A stretch of 35,825 nt of DNA from Burkholderia sp. Bp9143 (GCF_003853645.1 NZ_QTPO01000072.1:1-35825); one strand, 5' to 3'. Shown: positions 7,919 through 16,807, counted from the stretch's first letter. Notes: generated from the sequence alone by a model not told the origin. Numbers and translations: made by a program.

Positions 7919-9802
7919 TCAGTGATCGGGCTTGGCCCACCAGGTCGATACGACCCAGCCCTCGGCCGAATAGTACAGCGGCAGCGTTTGCGGATAGCCG
8001 AGCGTGCGCTTGTATGCGATCCGGTGCGTGGTGCTGTACCACTGCGGGACCGCGTAATAGCCGTGCATCAGTACGCGGTCGAGCGCATGTGTCGCGTCGA
8101 GCAGGTCGTCGCGCGTCTGCGCAGCGCCGAGCGCATGCAGCAGCGCGTCGACCGCCGGCGACTTCAGACCGATGATGTTGTCGGAGCCCGGCTCGTCGGC
8201 GAACTTGCTGGCGTAGCGCGAGAACTGTTCGGCGCCCGGCACCTGCACGCCCGGCAGGCGGACCGTCGTCATGTCGTAGTCGAACGCGTCGAGCCGCTTC
8301 TGCAGCAACGCGTAATCGGCAGTGCGAAAGCGCGCGTCGATGCCGAGCTTCGCGAGATTGCGCTGGTAGGCGGTCACGACGCCTTCCATCGCCGCCCCCG
8401 AATCGTCGAGGATCTCGAACGTGAACGGCTCGCCCTGCGCGTTGCGCAGCGCGCCGTCGCGGTAGGTCCAGCCGGCCTGCGCAAGCAGCTCGCGCGCCTT
8501 CAGCAGGTTCGCGCGCAGCGAGCCCGGCGGGTTCGTGCCGGGTTGCATGACCATCGGGCCGAACACGGCCGGGTCGAGCTGCGCGCGCAGTGGCTCCAGC
8601 AGCTTCAGTTCGCCCGCGCCCGGCGTACCGGTCGCCTGCAGGTCGGTGTCGGCGAAATAGCTGTCGAGACGCGTGTACGCGCTATAGAACAACTGGCGGT
8701 TCAGCCATTCGAAGTCGAACGCGAGATCGAGCGCCTGGCGCACGCGCACGTCGCGAAACAGCGGCCGGCGCAGGTTCATGAAGAAACCCTGCATGCCCGC
8801 GCCGTTGTGCTGGCGGAATTCGCGCTTGACGAGCTCGCCGCTGTCGAAGCGCTTGCCGACGTCGCGCCGCGTCCAGTTGCGCGCGATGTACTCGACCAGC
8901 ACGTCGTACTCGCCGGCCTTGAACGCCTCGAGCCTCGCGACGCCGTCGCCGTACAGCTTGTAGACGATCCGCTCGAAGTTGTTGGTGCCGACCCGCACCG
9001 GCAGGTCGGCGCCCCAGTACGCGGGATTGCGCCGGTACGTAATGGTGCGGCCGTTGTCGTAGCGCTCGATCAGGTACGGGCCGCTGCCGATCGGCTGCTC
9101 GAACGCGAGCTGGTCGAACGGAATCCGCGAACCGTCCGCGCGCAGCCCCCACTTGCGCGAGAACACCGGCACACCGCCGGCGATCAGCGGCAGTTCGCGG
9201 TTCGTGCTGCGGAACTCGAAACGCACGGTGGCCGGATCGACGACCACGGCCTTCGCGATTTCGGCGAAATACGCACCGAACTGCGGTGCGGCCAGCTTGC
9301 TCTTCAGCGTGTCGAACGAAAACTTGACGTCGTCAGCCGTGACCGGATCGCCGTTCGAGAAGCGCGCCCGCGGGTTCAGGTGGAACGTGACCGACCTGCG
9401 ATCCGGCGCGATCGCGATGTCGTCGGCGAGCAGCCCGTAGGCGGATGCCGGTTCGTCCGAGCTGCCGGTCGCGAGGCTCTCGAACAGCATGTCGATGCCC
9501 GGCGCGGGGTTGCCGCGCATCGTGAACGGATTGAACTTGTCGAACGACGTCAGCCGGCTCGGGTTCGCGAGCACGAGCGTGCCGCCCTTCGGCGCGTCCG
9601 GGTTCACGTAGTCGAAATGCTTGAAGCCCGGCGGATATTTCGGCTCGCCGTATTGCGCGATCGCATAGGCCGCGTGCGCGGCCGTCGCGGCCAGCACCGC
9701 CTGTATTGCCCATGCTGCCGCCGCGCGGCCGGCGGCCCGTGCCGCATGCGCGGCGCCGACGCGGGTGCGCGCGGCGGCGGCCAGGGGCGAACCCTTCTTC
9801 AT
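7919..9802 (-). CDS. yejA: periplasmic peptide-binding protein of the Yej importer (SBP family 5)
   Basis: Extracellular solute-binding protein of 627 residues that delivers peptides to YejBEF. The chosen start gives MKKGSPL, a long basic/Ala-rich signal peptide ending AHAAYA near residue 46, and then the mature start QYGEPKYPPGF. Family 5 features include FDYVNPDAPKGG near the N-terminus, a large lobe with NPFTMRGNP, and the C-terminal PQWYSTTHRIAY and TWWAKPD typical of YejA. The frame continues upstream to 9982, but those residues do not look like a signal peptide. It is the first gene of the yejABEF operon, transcribed leftwards. Confidence 0.9.
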   Translation of the reverse strand: MKKGSPLAAAARTRVGAAHAARAAGRAAAAWAIQAVLAATAAHAAYAIAQYGEPKYPPGFKHFDYVNPDAPKGGTLVLANPSRLTSFDKFNPFTMRGNPAPGIDMLFESLATGSSDEPASAYGLLADDIAIAPDRRSVTFHLNPRARFSNGDPVTADDVKFSFDTLKSKLAAPQFGAYFAEIAKAVVVDPATVRFEFRSTNRELPLIAGGVPVFSRKWGLRADGSRIPFDQLAFEQPIGSGPYLIERYDNGRTITYRRNPAYWGADLPVRVGTNNFERIVYKLYGDGVARLEAFKAGEYDVLVEYIARNWTRRDVGKRFDSGELVKREFRQHNGAGMQGFFMNLRRPLFRDVRVRQALDLAFDFEWLNRQLFYSAYTRLDSYFADTDLQATGTPGAGELKLLEPLRAQLDPAVFGPMVMQPGTNPPGSLRANLLKARELLAQAGWTYRDGALRNAQGEPFTFEILDDSGAAMEGVVTAYQRNLAKLGIDARFRTADYALLQKRLDAFDYDMTTVRLPGVQVPGAEQFSRYASKFADEPGSDNIIGLKSPAVDALLHALGAAQTRDDLLDATHALDRVLMHGYYAVPQWYSTTHRIAYKRTLGYPQTLPLYYSAEGWVVSTWWAKPDH

Positions 9803-9936
9803 AGAGGCCCTGTCGGTCGATTGAGGGATGGAACGTAGGTCGATTCTACCCATTCCATTCGACACCGAGCCAGCTTGCGGCCTGTTCGTGCGTAACGTCA
9901 CCGTGCCGCAACATCCGCGCGCGGCCGGCGCGGGCA

Positions 9937-9967
9937 AAAGAAAACCGCCACGCGGGCGGTCTTTCTT
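9937..9967. terminator. rho-independent terminator between yejA and the PXPV gene
   Basis: ACCGCC (9944-9949) pairs with GGCGGT (9955-9960) around a 5-nt loop, flanked by A-rich and T-rich tails. It lies just downstream of the stop of the minus-strand gene at 10008-10370 and would end that transcript before the yej operon. Confidence 0.75.
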
Positions 9968-10007
9968 GCTCATGTGGCGCACGCGTCACGCATGCGCCGT
10001 CTGTCGA

Positions 10008-10370
10008 TCAGCGCCAGCCGTTGTGGCGGCCGTTATCCCAGTGACCGTGACCACGATCGCCGTCCCAGCCGCGGCCGTGATGGCGATACCACTCGTCGCG
10101 GCCCCAGTAGCGGCGGCCGTCCCAGTAGCGATCACCGTGCCAGCCGATCACGATCGCCGGTGCCGGTACGTAGACGGGCGCCGGGGCATACACAGGCGCC
10201 GGCTGGTAGACGACCGGCGGCGGCGGCGGCGCATACACGGGCGCGGGGGCGACGTAGACCGGAGCCGGCACGCCGACGTTGATGCCGACATTGACTCCCG
10301 CCATTGCTGCGCCCGACACGAGCAAGGCCGTCATACCGGTCAAGAGCGAGGCAACACGCAAAGTCTTCAT
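10008..10370 (-). CDS. small exported PXPV-repeat protein
   Basis: A 120-residue secreted protein of unknown function. The signal peptide MKTLRVASLLTGM... ends near AMA at about residue 24. The middle (about 34-75) is a run of PAPVY/PAPV units broken by a poly-Pro stretch. The C-terminus (about 76-120) is rich in Trp, Gly, His, Arg and Asp, with motifs such as RYWDGRRYWGR and RGHGHW. This matches the PXPV repeat family seen in Burkholderia and relatives. AGAGGA lies 6 bp before the ATG at 10370, which favours it over the in-frame ATG at 10394. The His/Trp-rich tail could bind metal or cell-wall polymer; that is inference. Confidence 0.85.
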   Translation of the reverse strand: MKTLRVASLLTGMTALLVSGAAMAGVNVGINVGVPAPVYVAPAPVYAPPPPPVVYQPAPVYAPAPVYVPAPAIVIGWHGDRYWDGRRYWGRDEWYRHHGRGWDGDRGHGHWDNGRHNGWR

Positions 10371-10661
10371 GGATTCCTCTTCGAGTTGTTTCATGTGTGA
10401 TTCGACTATAGCGGCAAGCGCCGTGCCGGCATATTTCAAGTTTGTAAGAACTGATGCGCAGCGTCGCAACGGGAAGCGCTCGCTAACGTCTTGTAACAAT
10501 TGACGGACCGACCGACACCCGGCGCCCTTCTCCGCCCCGCCCGGCGGGCCTTTGCGCCCTGCGCGTGTCGGCGACGCACGCCCGCGCCGGATCATACTGC
10601 GTTCCGGCTCTCGTTCGAGCTGCCGACACCGTCGAAACGCTTGACCCGGATATCGAGGACG

Positions 10662-10692
10662 AAAAAAAAGCGGCACTCTCGTGCCGCTTCTT
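10662..10692 (-). terminator. rho-independent terminator of the cyo operon
   Basis: On the minus strand GCGGCAC, loop GAGA, GTGCCGC is followed by eight T residues (10662-10669). It lies 31 bp past the cyoD stop and closes the operon with no cyoE in between. Confidence 0.88.
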
Positions 10693-10722
10693 CGTGGCCG
10701 GCGCGCTGCGCCGCGATGCCGC

Positions 10723-11055
10723 TCAGCGCGACATCATGTTCATGCTGACGTTGTGCATCACCCACAGCGTGCCGACGATCAGGATCGCCGCGGTCAGCAC
10801 GGTGTAGCTGAACGCCATCACGTTCCAGCGCTGACCAGACGAACCGTTCATGTGCAGGAAGTACACGAGGTGGACGACGATCTGCACGAACGCGAGCGCG
10901 GCCAGCGCGATCAGCGATGCGTGCGGCGACAGCACGCCACCCATCACGAGGCCGAACGACGCGGCCGTGAGCAGCACCGACAGCATGAAGCCGGCGACAT
11001 AGCCGCCGACGCTGCCGTGCCCTTCTTCGAGTTGAGACGAATGCGAATGGGCCAT
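10723..11055 (-). CDS. cyoD: cytochrome bo3-type ubiquinol oxidase subunit IV
   Basis: Small membrane subunit of 110 residues with three predicted helices (about 20-40, 45-68 and 80-100) and a His-rich N-terminus. The family signature FVQIVVHLVYFLHM is present. In E. coli CyoD helps assemble the oxidase core. The cyoC stop codon and this start are directly adjacent. It is the last gene before the terminator. Confidence 0.94.
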   Translation of the reverse strand: MAHSHSSQLEEGHGSVGGYVAGFMLSVLLTAASFGLVMGGVLSPHASLIALAALAFVQIVVHLVYFLHMNGSSGQRWNVMAFSYTVLTAAILIVGTLWVMHNVSMNMMSR

Positions 11056-11664
11056 TTAGATCACGCTCGCGAGATAGACAAAGGAAAACACGCAGATCCA
11101 CACGATGTCGAGGAAGTGCCAGAAGAGGCTCAGGCACGTCAGGCGCCGCAGGTCGCGATCGGTCAGGTCGCCGCCGCGGAATACGATCTGCCCGGCGAGC
11201 ACGATCATCCATAGCAGGCCGGCCGTCACGTGCAGCCCGTGCGTGCCGACCAGCGTGAAAAACGCCGACAGGAACGCGCTGCGCTGCGGGCCGGCACCCT
11301 CCGCGATCAGGTGCGAGAACTCGCGCAGCTCCATCGCGAGAAACGCCGCGCCGAGCACGAACGTCACCGCGAGCCACGCGAGCAACGCGCCGCGCCGCTG
11401 TTTGTAGGCAGCCAGCATCGCGAAACCGTAGGTGATGCTCGACAGCAGCAGCGCGGCGGTTTCCACCGCGACGCCCGGAATGTCGAATAGATCCTTCGCG
11501 GTCGGACCGCCGGCGTACTGGTTGCCGAGCACCGCGAACGTCGCGAACAGCGCCGCGAAGATCACGCAGTCGGTCATCAGGTACAGCCAGAAGCCGAACA
11601 CCGAGTGCGACGGCGGATGGTCGTCGTGCTCGAGCAGGGTTGCGCTCAAGGTTTTCTGCAACAT
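11056..11664 (-). CDS. cyoC: cytochrome bo3-type ubiquinol oxidase subunit III
   Basis: Five-helix membrane subunit of 202 residues, homologous to COX3. Recognisable stretches are FGFWLYLMTDCVIFAALFA, GTHGLHVTAGLLWM and the C-terminal FWHFLDIVWICVFSFVYL. Its ATG shares one base with the cyoB stop (TGATG at 11662-11666), so the two are likely coupled in translation. Confidence 0.95.
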   Translation of the reverse strand: MLQKTLSATLLEHDDHPPSHSVFGFWLYLMTDCVIFAALFATFAVLGNQYAGGPTAKDLFDIPGVAVETAALLLSSITYGFAMLAAYKQRRGALLAWLAVTFVLGAAFLAMELREFSHLIAEGAGPQRSAFLSAFFTLVGTHGLHVTAGLLWMIVLAGQIVFRGGDLTDRDLRRLTCLSLFWHFLDIVWICVFSFVYLASVI

Positions 11665-13670
11665 CAGTTGGCCTCCAGTTCCACGTCGTCGACACGCGTG
11701 GCCACGCGCGCCGCCGGTTGCTTCTCTTCGATCTTGCGCACCTTCGTCGCCGGGATGTAGTAGCCGTCGTTGTCACGCGAGCTGTAGACCACGAGCGTCG
11801 CGACGATGCCGACCAGGCCGCCGATCGCCATCCACCAGATGTGCCACACCAGCGCGAAGCCCAGCACCAGGCTGAAGATCGCGACCACGAGGCCTGCACA
11901 CGTATTCGACGGCATGTGGATGTCGCGGATCGTCGCCGGGTTCGGCCGGCCATCGCCGCGCGCCTTCATGTCGGCGTACGCGTCGAGCGTGCGCACTTGC
12001 GGGATCACCGCGAAGTTGTAGTCGGCCGGCGGCGACGAGGTCGCCCATTCCAGCGTGCGGCCGCCCCATGGATCGCCCGTGGTGTCGCGGTACGCCGGCA
12101 GGTTGCGATTGCGGATGCTGACGACCAGTTGCAGCAGCTGGCATGCGATGCCGATCGCGATCAGCACGGCGCCGAACGCGGCGACCAGCAGCCACGGATG
12201 CCATGCCGGGTTGTCGTAGTGGTTCAGACGCCGCGTCATGCCCATGAAGCCGAGCACGTAGAGCGGCACGAACGCGACGTAGAAGCCGACCTGCCAGAAC
12301 CAGAACGCAGCCTTGCCGAGCTTCTCGTTCAGCTTGAAGCCGAACGCCTTCGGGAACCAGTAGTTGAAGCCCGCGAGATAACCGAACAGCACGCCACCGA
12401 TGATCACGTTGTGGAAGTGCGCGATCAGGAACAGGCTGTTGTGCAGCACGAAGTCCGCGCCCGGGATCGCCATCATCACGCCGGTCATGCCGCCGAGCGT
12501 GAAAGTAACCATGAAGCCGATCGTCCAAAGCACGGGCGTCGTGAATTCGATCCGGCCGCGGTACATCGTAAACAGCCAGTTGAACACCTTCACGCCGGTC
12601 GGGATCGCGATGATCATCGTCATGATGCCGAAGAACGCGTTCACGTTCGCACCGGAGCCCATCGTGAAAAAGTGATGCAGCCACACGAGGAACGACAGCA
12701 CCATGATCGCGCAGGTCGCGTACACCATCGTCTTGTAGCCGAACAGCGGCTTCTTCGAGAACGTCGCGATGACTTCCGAGAAGATGCCGAACGCCGGCAG
12801 GATCAGGATGTACACCTCCGGATGGCCCCACGCCCAGATCAGGTTCAGGTAGAGCATCGCGTTGCCGCCGGCTTCGTTCGTGAAGAAGTGCATGCCGAGG
12901 TAACGATCGAGGCCGAGCAGCGCGAGCGTCGCGGTCAGGATCGGGAACGACGCCATGATCAGCACGTTCGTGCAGAGGGCCGTCCACGTGAACACCGGCA
13001 TCTTCATCAGCGTCATGCCGGGCGCGCGCATCTTGATGATCGTCACGAAGAAGTTCACGCCGGTCAGCAGCGTGCCGACGCCCGAGATCTGCAGCGCCCA
13101 CAGGTAGTAGTCGACCCCTACCCCCGGACTGAACTGCAGCTCCGACAGCGGCGGATACGCGAGCCAGCCCGTCTGCGCGAACTCGCCGATCACAAGCGAG
13201 ATGTTGATCAGGATCGCGCTGACGGCCGTCATCCAGAAGGAGAGCGAGTTGATGAACGGGAATGCGACGTCGCGCGCGCCGATCTGCAGCGGCACGACGA
13301 GGTTCATCAGGCCGACCATGAACACCATCGCCATGAAGAAGATCATGATCACGCCGTGTGCCGTGAAGATCTGGTCATAGTGGTGCGGCGGCAGGTAGCC
13401 CGGCGCGTTGTACGCGAGCGCGAGCTGCATGCGCATCATGATCGCGTCGGCGAAGCCGCGCAGCAGCATGATCAGCGCGACGATGATGTACATCACGCCG
13501 AGTTTCTTGTGGTCGACCGTCGTCAGCCATTCCGTCCACAGCCACTTCCAGCGGCCGGTGATCGTCAGCGCGGCGAGGATGCCCAGCACGACCAGCCCCA
13601 TGAAGGCGCCGGCCACCATGATGATGGGCTGATCGAACGGGATCGCCGATAGTGTGAGTTTGCCGAACAT
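11664..13670 (-). CDS. cyoB: cytochrome bo3-type ubiquinol oxidase subunit I
   Basis: Catalytic heme-copper oxidase subunit of 668 residues; it reduces oxygen to water and pumps protons. All key residues are visible. His105 and His420 would bind the low-spin heme, His418 the high-spin heme. His283, His332 and His333 bind CuB. Glu285 and the cross-linked Tyr287 follow in GHPEVY, and Lys361 marks the K channel. Arg71, Asp75 and His97 match the quinol-site residues of E. coli CyoB. It is a fully competent A-type quinol oxidase. It starts 3 bp after the cyoA stop. Confidence 0.97.
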   Translation of the reverse strand: MFGKLTLSAIPFDQPIIMVAGAFMGLVVLGILAALTITGRWKWLWTEWLTTVDHKKLGVMYIIVALIMLLRGFADAIMMRMQLALAYNAPGYLPPHHYDQIFTAHGVIMIFFMAMVFMVGLMNLVVPLQIGARDVAFPFINSLSFWMTAVSAILINISLVIGEFAQTGWLAYPPLSELQFSPGVGVDYYLWALQISGVGTLLTGVNFFVTIIKMRAPGMTLMKMPVFTWTALCTNVLIMASFPILTATLALLGLDRYLGMHFFTNEAGGNAMLYLNLIWAWGHPEVYILILPAFGIFSEVIATFSKKPLFGYKTMVYATCAIMVLSFLVWLHHFFTMGSGANVNAFFGIMTMIIAIPTGVKVFNWLFTMYRGRIEFTTPVLWTIGFMVTFTLGGMTGVMMAIPGADFVLHNSLFLIAHFHNVIIGGVLFGYLAGFNYWFPKAFGFKLNEKLGKAAFWFWQVGFYVAFVPLYVLGFMGMTRRLNHYDNPAWHPWLLVAAFGAVLIAIGIACQLLQLVVSIRNRNLPAYRDTTGDPWGGRTLEWATSSPPADYNFAVIPQVRTLDAYADMKARGDGRPNPATIRDIHMPSNTCAGLVVAIFSLVLGFALVWHIWWMAIGGLVGIVATLVVYSSRDNDGYYIPATKVRKIEEKQPAARVATRVDDVELEAN

Positions 13671-13673
13671 GCG

Positions 13674-14561
13674 TTACCCCTTCGTGCCGCAGGCGGCGTC
13701 CTTCAGATCGAGGACGTGGCCATCGTTGTATTTCGCGATGATGTTGTGGAAGAGCCGCGGATCGACCGACGAGAAGTAGCGCACGGGCGCCTTCTCGCTC
13801 GGTTGCGCGACGGTGCCGTACACGGTCGCGTCGAGCCGGTCGGGCGAGGCCTTCACCTTCCGCACCCAGGCGTCGAACTGCTCGCGCGGCTCGGCCAGCG
13901 TGCGGAATTTCATGTCCGAGAAGCCGCGGCCGCTGAAGTTGGCGGACGTGCCCGCGTAGTCGCCGGCTTCGTCGGCGATCAGGTGCAGGCGCGTCTGCAT
14001 GCCGGCCATCGCGTAGACCTGACCGCCGAGCTGCGGAATGAAGAACGAGTTCATCACCGAATCCGACGTGATGCGGAAGTTCACCGGCGTGCCGACCGGG
14101 ATCGCGAGCTGGTTCACCGACGCGATGCCGAGTTCCGGATAGATGAACAGCCACTTCCAGTCGAGCGCGACGACCTCGACGTCGATCGGCTTCACCGCCG
14201 ACTCGAGCGGCTTGTACGGATCAAGCTCGTGCGTGGTTTTCCACGTGAGCACGCCGAGGAACAGGATGATCAGCGTCGGCACCGTCCAGATCACGACTTC
14301 GATCGCGGTCGAGTGCGACCAGTTCGGCGCGTAGGCGGCATTGCGGTTCGATGCGCGGTAGCGCCACGCGAACCAAAGCGTGAGCAGGATCACCGGCACC
14401 ACGACGATCAGCATCGCCCATGTCGACGTCGCGATCAGCGCCTTTTCGGCGGCCCCGACGCTTCCTTTCGGATTTAGTACATCCAAATTACAGCCTGACA
14501 GGCTCAAAGCCGCGCCGATCGACATCAGCGCTGTCCAGCCTTTTGAAGCTCTTCTTTTCAT
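13674..14561 (-). CDS. cyoA: cytochrome bo3-type ubiquinol oxidase subunit II, lipoprotein
   Basis: Subunit II of the quinol oxidase, 295 residues. The lipobox LSGC gives acylated Cys24, as in E. coli CyoA, followed by LDVLNPKG. Two membrane helices (about 40-65 and 85-105) precede a periplasmic cupredoxin domain. The CuA ligands of cytochrome c oxidases are absent, consistent with a quinol donor. ATG at 14561 is preferred; an adjacent in-frame GTG at 14564 would add one residue. It is the first gene of cyoABCD. Confidence 0.95.
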   Translation of the reverse strand: MKRRASKGWTALMSIGAALSLSGCNLDVLNPKGSVGAAEKALIATSTWAMLIVVVPVILLTLWFAWRYRASNRNAAYAPNWSHSTAIEVVIWTVPTLIILFLGVLTWKTTHELDPYKPLESAVKPIDVEVVALDWKWLFIYPELGIASVNQLAIPVGTPVNFRITSDSVMNSFFIPQLGGQVYAMAGMQTRLHLIADEAGDYAGTSANFSGRGFSDMKFRTLAEPREQFDAWVRKVKASPDRLDATVYGTVAQPSEKAPVRYFSSVDPRLFHNIIAKYNDGHVLDLKDAACGTKG

Positions 14562-14688
14562 CACACAGCCCGAGGGTCATTGAATCCGTTGCGTATGCCC
14601 GATGCGCATTCGATCCACGAAAGTGGCCGAATCATACGTCGCGCGGGTGCGATGAAAAACCGATGGATGCGGCAAATCATCATTGCAA

Positions 14689-14708
14689 AATCTGTTGTGA
14701 GACAGATT
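14689..14708. promoter_or_regulatory. inverted repeat in the cyoA upstream region, possible operator
   Basis: AATCTGT (14689-14695) and ACAGATT (14702-14708) form a perfect inverted repeat with a 6-bp spacer, 128-147 bp upstream of the cyoA ATG. The spacing and length suit a dimeric regulator. The rest of 14562-14840 holds no gene, only a loose TATGAT -10-like element. The binding protein is unknown. Confidence 0.4.
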
Positions 14709-14840
14709 GTCGCGGGGCAATTTCACACAGCCGGGAGGCGGCCGCGAGCCGGCCGGACGCCGCCGGCGCCTGCCCAGATGGATGTGCGTGCAACGACTTC
14801 ATCGTCATGCGATGCGGTCGTTGCACGCGATATCACGCGA

Positions 14841-16367
14841 TCAGCCGTGCGCCGCGGCCATGTATGCCTGCGCGGGCGTGCCGCCGTCCCCGGCCGGCAG
14901 CTTCGAATGGCTCGCGTCGTCGATCAGCCGTGCGACGGTCGGATCGATCGCGTCGGTGAACGGCTTCGGATCGACGCCGACCATCAGCACGATCAGCGCG
15001 AGCGACGCGAACATCACGATCTCGCGGCGGCTCAGGTCGACGAGCTTCGCGATGCGCGGGCTCGCGATCTTGCCGAACACGACACGCTTGACCATCCACA
15101 GCGTGTACGACGCGCTGAGGATCAGCGTGAGCGCCGCGATCGCACCGATCCAGAAGTTGACGCGTATCGCACCCATGATGACCATGAACTCGCCGACGAA
15201 GCCCGACGTGCCCGGCAGGCCGACGTTGGCCATCGCGAACAGCAGCGCGAACGTCGCGAAGCGCGGCATCACGCCCGCCACGCCGCCGTACGCGGCGATC
15301 TCGCGCCGCTTCGTGCGATCGACCAGCACGCTCACGCACAGCAGCATCGCGCCCGCGACGAAGCCGTACGACACGAGTTGCACGATCGCGCCTTCGACGC
15401 CGATCTGGTTGAACAGGAACAGCCCGAGCGTGACGATCCCCATGTGCGCGACCGTCGAATACGCGAGCAGCTTGCCGAGATCGGTCTGCGCGAGCGCGAT
15501 CAGGCTCGCGTAGACGATCGCGAACAGCGACAGCGCGATCACGGCCGGCGCGAAGAAGTGACTCGCGTCCGGCGTGATCGGCAGCGCGAAGCGCAGGAAA
15601 CCGTAACCGCCGAGCTTGAGCATCGCGAGCATCAGCGCGGCGCCCGTCGGGCCGTCCGTGTAGACGTCGCGCAGCCACGTATGGACCGGCCACATCGGCA
15701 CCTTGACCGCGAACGCGGCGAAGAAGCCGAGAAATACCAGCAGTTGCGGCGCGAAGCCGAGCTGCAACGTGCGCCATGCGTTCATGTCGAACGTATGCGA
15801 CTTCGCGTACAGGTACAGCATCGCCATCAACAGCAGCAGCGAACCCGCGAACGAGATGAAGAAGAACTTCACGGCCGCATAGACGCGATGCTCCCTGCCC
15901 CACGTGCCGATCAGCAGGTACAGCGGAATCAGCGTCGCCTCGAAGAAGATGAAGAACAGCAACCCGTCCTGCGCGACGAACACGCCGACCATCAGCCCCG
16001 ACAGGATCAGGAACGACGCGTAGTACTGCGCGACGCGCACCGTCACCGATTCCCACGACGCGATCACGACGACGAGCGTCGTGATCGCGGTCAGCACGAC
16101 GAGCCACAGCGACGCGCCGTCGATCCCGACGCGCCAGCCGGCGTTGAAGGCCGCCAGCCAGTTGCGGGTTTCGGCGAATTGCATCGCCGCCGAGTGCGAA
16201 TCGAAACCGGTGACGAGCGGCACGACGGCGGCCAGCCCCGCGAGTGCACCGACGAGCGCGATCAGTCTCGTGCGATGTGGATGACGGTCGGAGCCGGCGC
16301 GCAGCAGGCACGCGCCGAACAGGATCGGAACCCAGATTGCCAGGCTCAGGAAGGGAAAATCATGCAT
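14841..16367 (-). CDS. stand-alone NuoM-like proton-translocating membrane protein
   Basis: A 508-residue polytopic membrane protein of the NuoM / Mrp antiporter family, with about 14 predicted helices. Residues essential for proton transfer in complex I NuoM are kept: Glu143 in FFEATLIPLY, Lys222 in FAVKVPMWPVHTWL, Lys251 in AMLKLGGYGFLRF and Glu393 in GFVGEFM. Length matches E. coli NuoM. No other nuo or mrp gene is in the window, so it is not part of a local complex I operon. It lies 279 bp upstream of cyoA on the same strand. ATG at 16367 gives the NuoM-like N-terminus; the frame extends nine codons to 16394. Its partners and role are unknown. Confidence 0.85.
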   Translation of the reverse strand: MHDFPFLSLAIWVPILFGACLLRAGSDRHPHRTRLIALVGALAGLAAVVPLVTGFDSHSAAMQFAETRNWLAAFNAGWRVGIDGASLWLVVLTAITTLVVVIASWESVTVRVAQYYASFLILSGLMVGVFVAQDGLLFFIFFEATLIPLYLLIGTWGREHRVYAAVKFFFISFAGSLLLLMAMLYLYAKSHTFDMNAWRTLQLGFAPQLLVFLGFFAAFAVKVPMWPVHTWLRDVYTDGPTGAALMLAMLKLGGYGFLRFALPITPDASHFFAPAVIALSLFAIVYASLIALAQTDLGKLLAYSTVAHMGIVTLGLFLFNQIGVEGAIVQLVSYGFVAGAMLLCVSVLVDRTKRREIAAYGGVAGVMPRFATFALLFAMANVGLPGTSGFVGEFMVIMGAIRVNFWIGAIAALTLILSASYTLWMVKRVVFGKIASPRIAKLVDLSRREIVMFASLALIVLMVGVDPKPFTDAIDPTVARLIDDASHSKLPAGDGGTPAQAYMAAAHG

Positions 16368-16626
16368 GTCAACAGGCCTTAGAAGGTCGCGCACTGCATC
16401 GGGAACAGGCGTGACGAAGGGAACGAAATCAAATCGACAGATAGATTTCGTGGATCGCCAATGTTGGCAAAATGTAAAGCGGAATCAGGGCAAAGGTTGA
16501 CGCCGCTCAAGCGCAATCGGGTTAACCAGCATAAGGCGATTGATTATTTTTTGCATCGCAGCAGAGCTTCGTTTCGCGCCGCACGGATAGTTCACTGATT
16601 TTTATGAGTAATTTTTCGTATTACAG

Positions 16627-16667
16627 TGCGGCATCGATCGCAAGAATCGGTGCGATGCCGCATTTTT
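16627..16667 (+). terminator. orphan plus-strand rho-independent terminator
   Basis: TGCGGCATCG (16627-16636) and CGATGCCGCA (16653-16662) form a perfect 10-bp stem followed by TTTTT on the plus strand. Neither neighbouring gene is transcribed in that direction. It may end a small plus-strand RNA starting within 16400-16620, or act only as a hairpin for the leftward glycosyltransferase message. Confidence 0.5.
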
Positions 16668-16775
16668 GTCCGAAGCCTGGTTATTCAGAGCGCAAGAACA
16701 GAATATGGGGAGGGATGAATGAGTGTGATTCAATCCTTACACACATGCTTTCATTGATATTTCATGGACCGTGAT

Positions 16776-16807
16776 CGCCGCGATCCGGAACACCGGAAGT
16801 CGCGGCG
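16776..16807 (-). terminator. hairpin after the glycosyltransferase gene
   Basis: CGCCGCGA (16776-16783) pairs with TCGCGGCG (16800-16807), with a nested CCGG/CCGG pair inside. It starts 7 bp past the stop at 16815. No T tract follows on the minus strand, so termination may need a factor. Confidence 0.4.

Noticed and set aside
415..9838. Long plus-strand frames opposite gltX and the yej operon (415-1872, 4799-6004, 5947-7890, 7922-9838)
   Set aside because: Arg/His/Asp-rich translations without domains. They are antisense shadows produced by high GC at third codon positions of recognised genes.
11640..16382. Long plus-strand frames opposite cyoB and the NuoM-like gene
   Set aside because: Same reason: charged, repetitive compositions with no motif, fully antisense to genes with catalytic residues intact.
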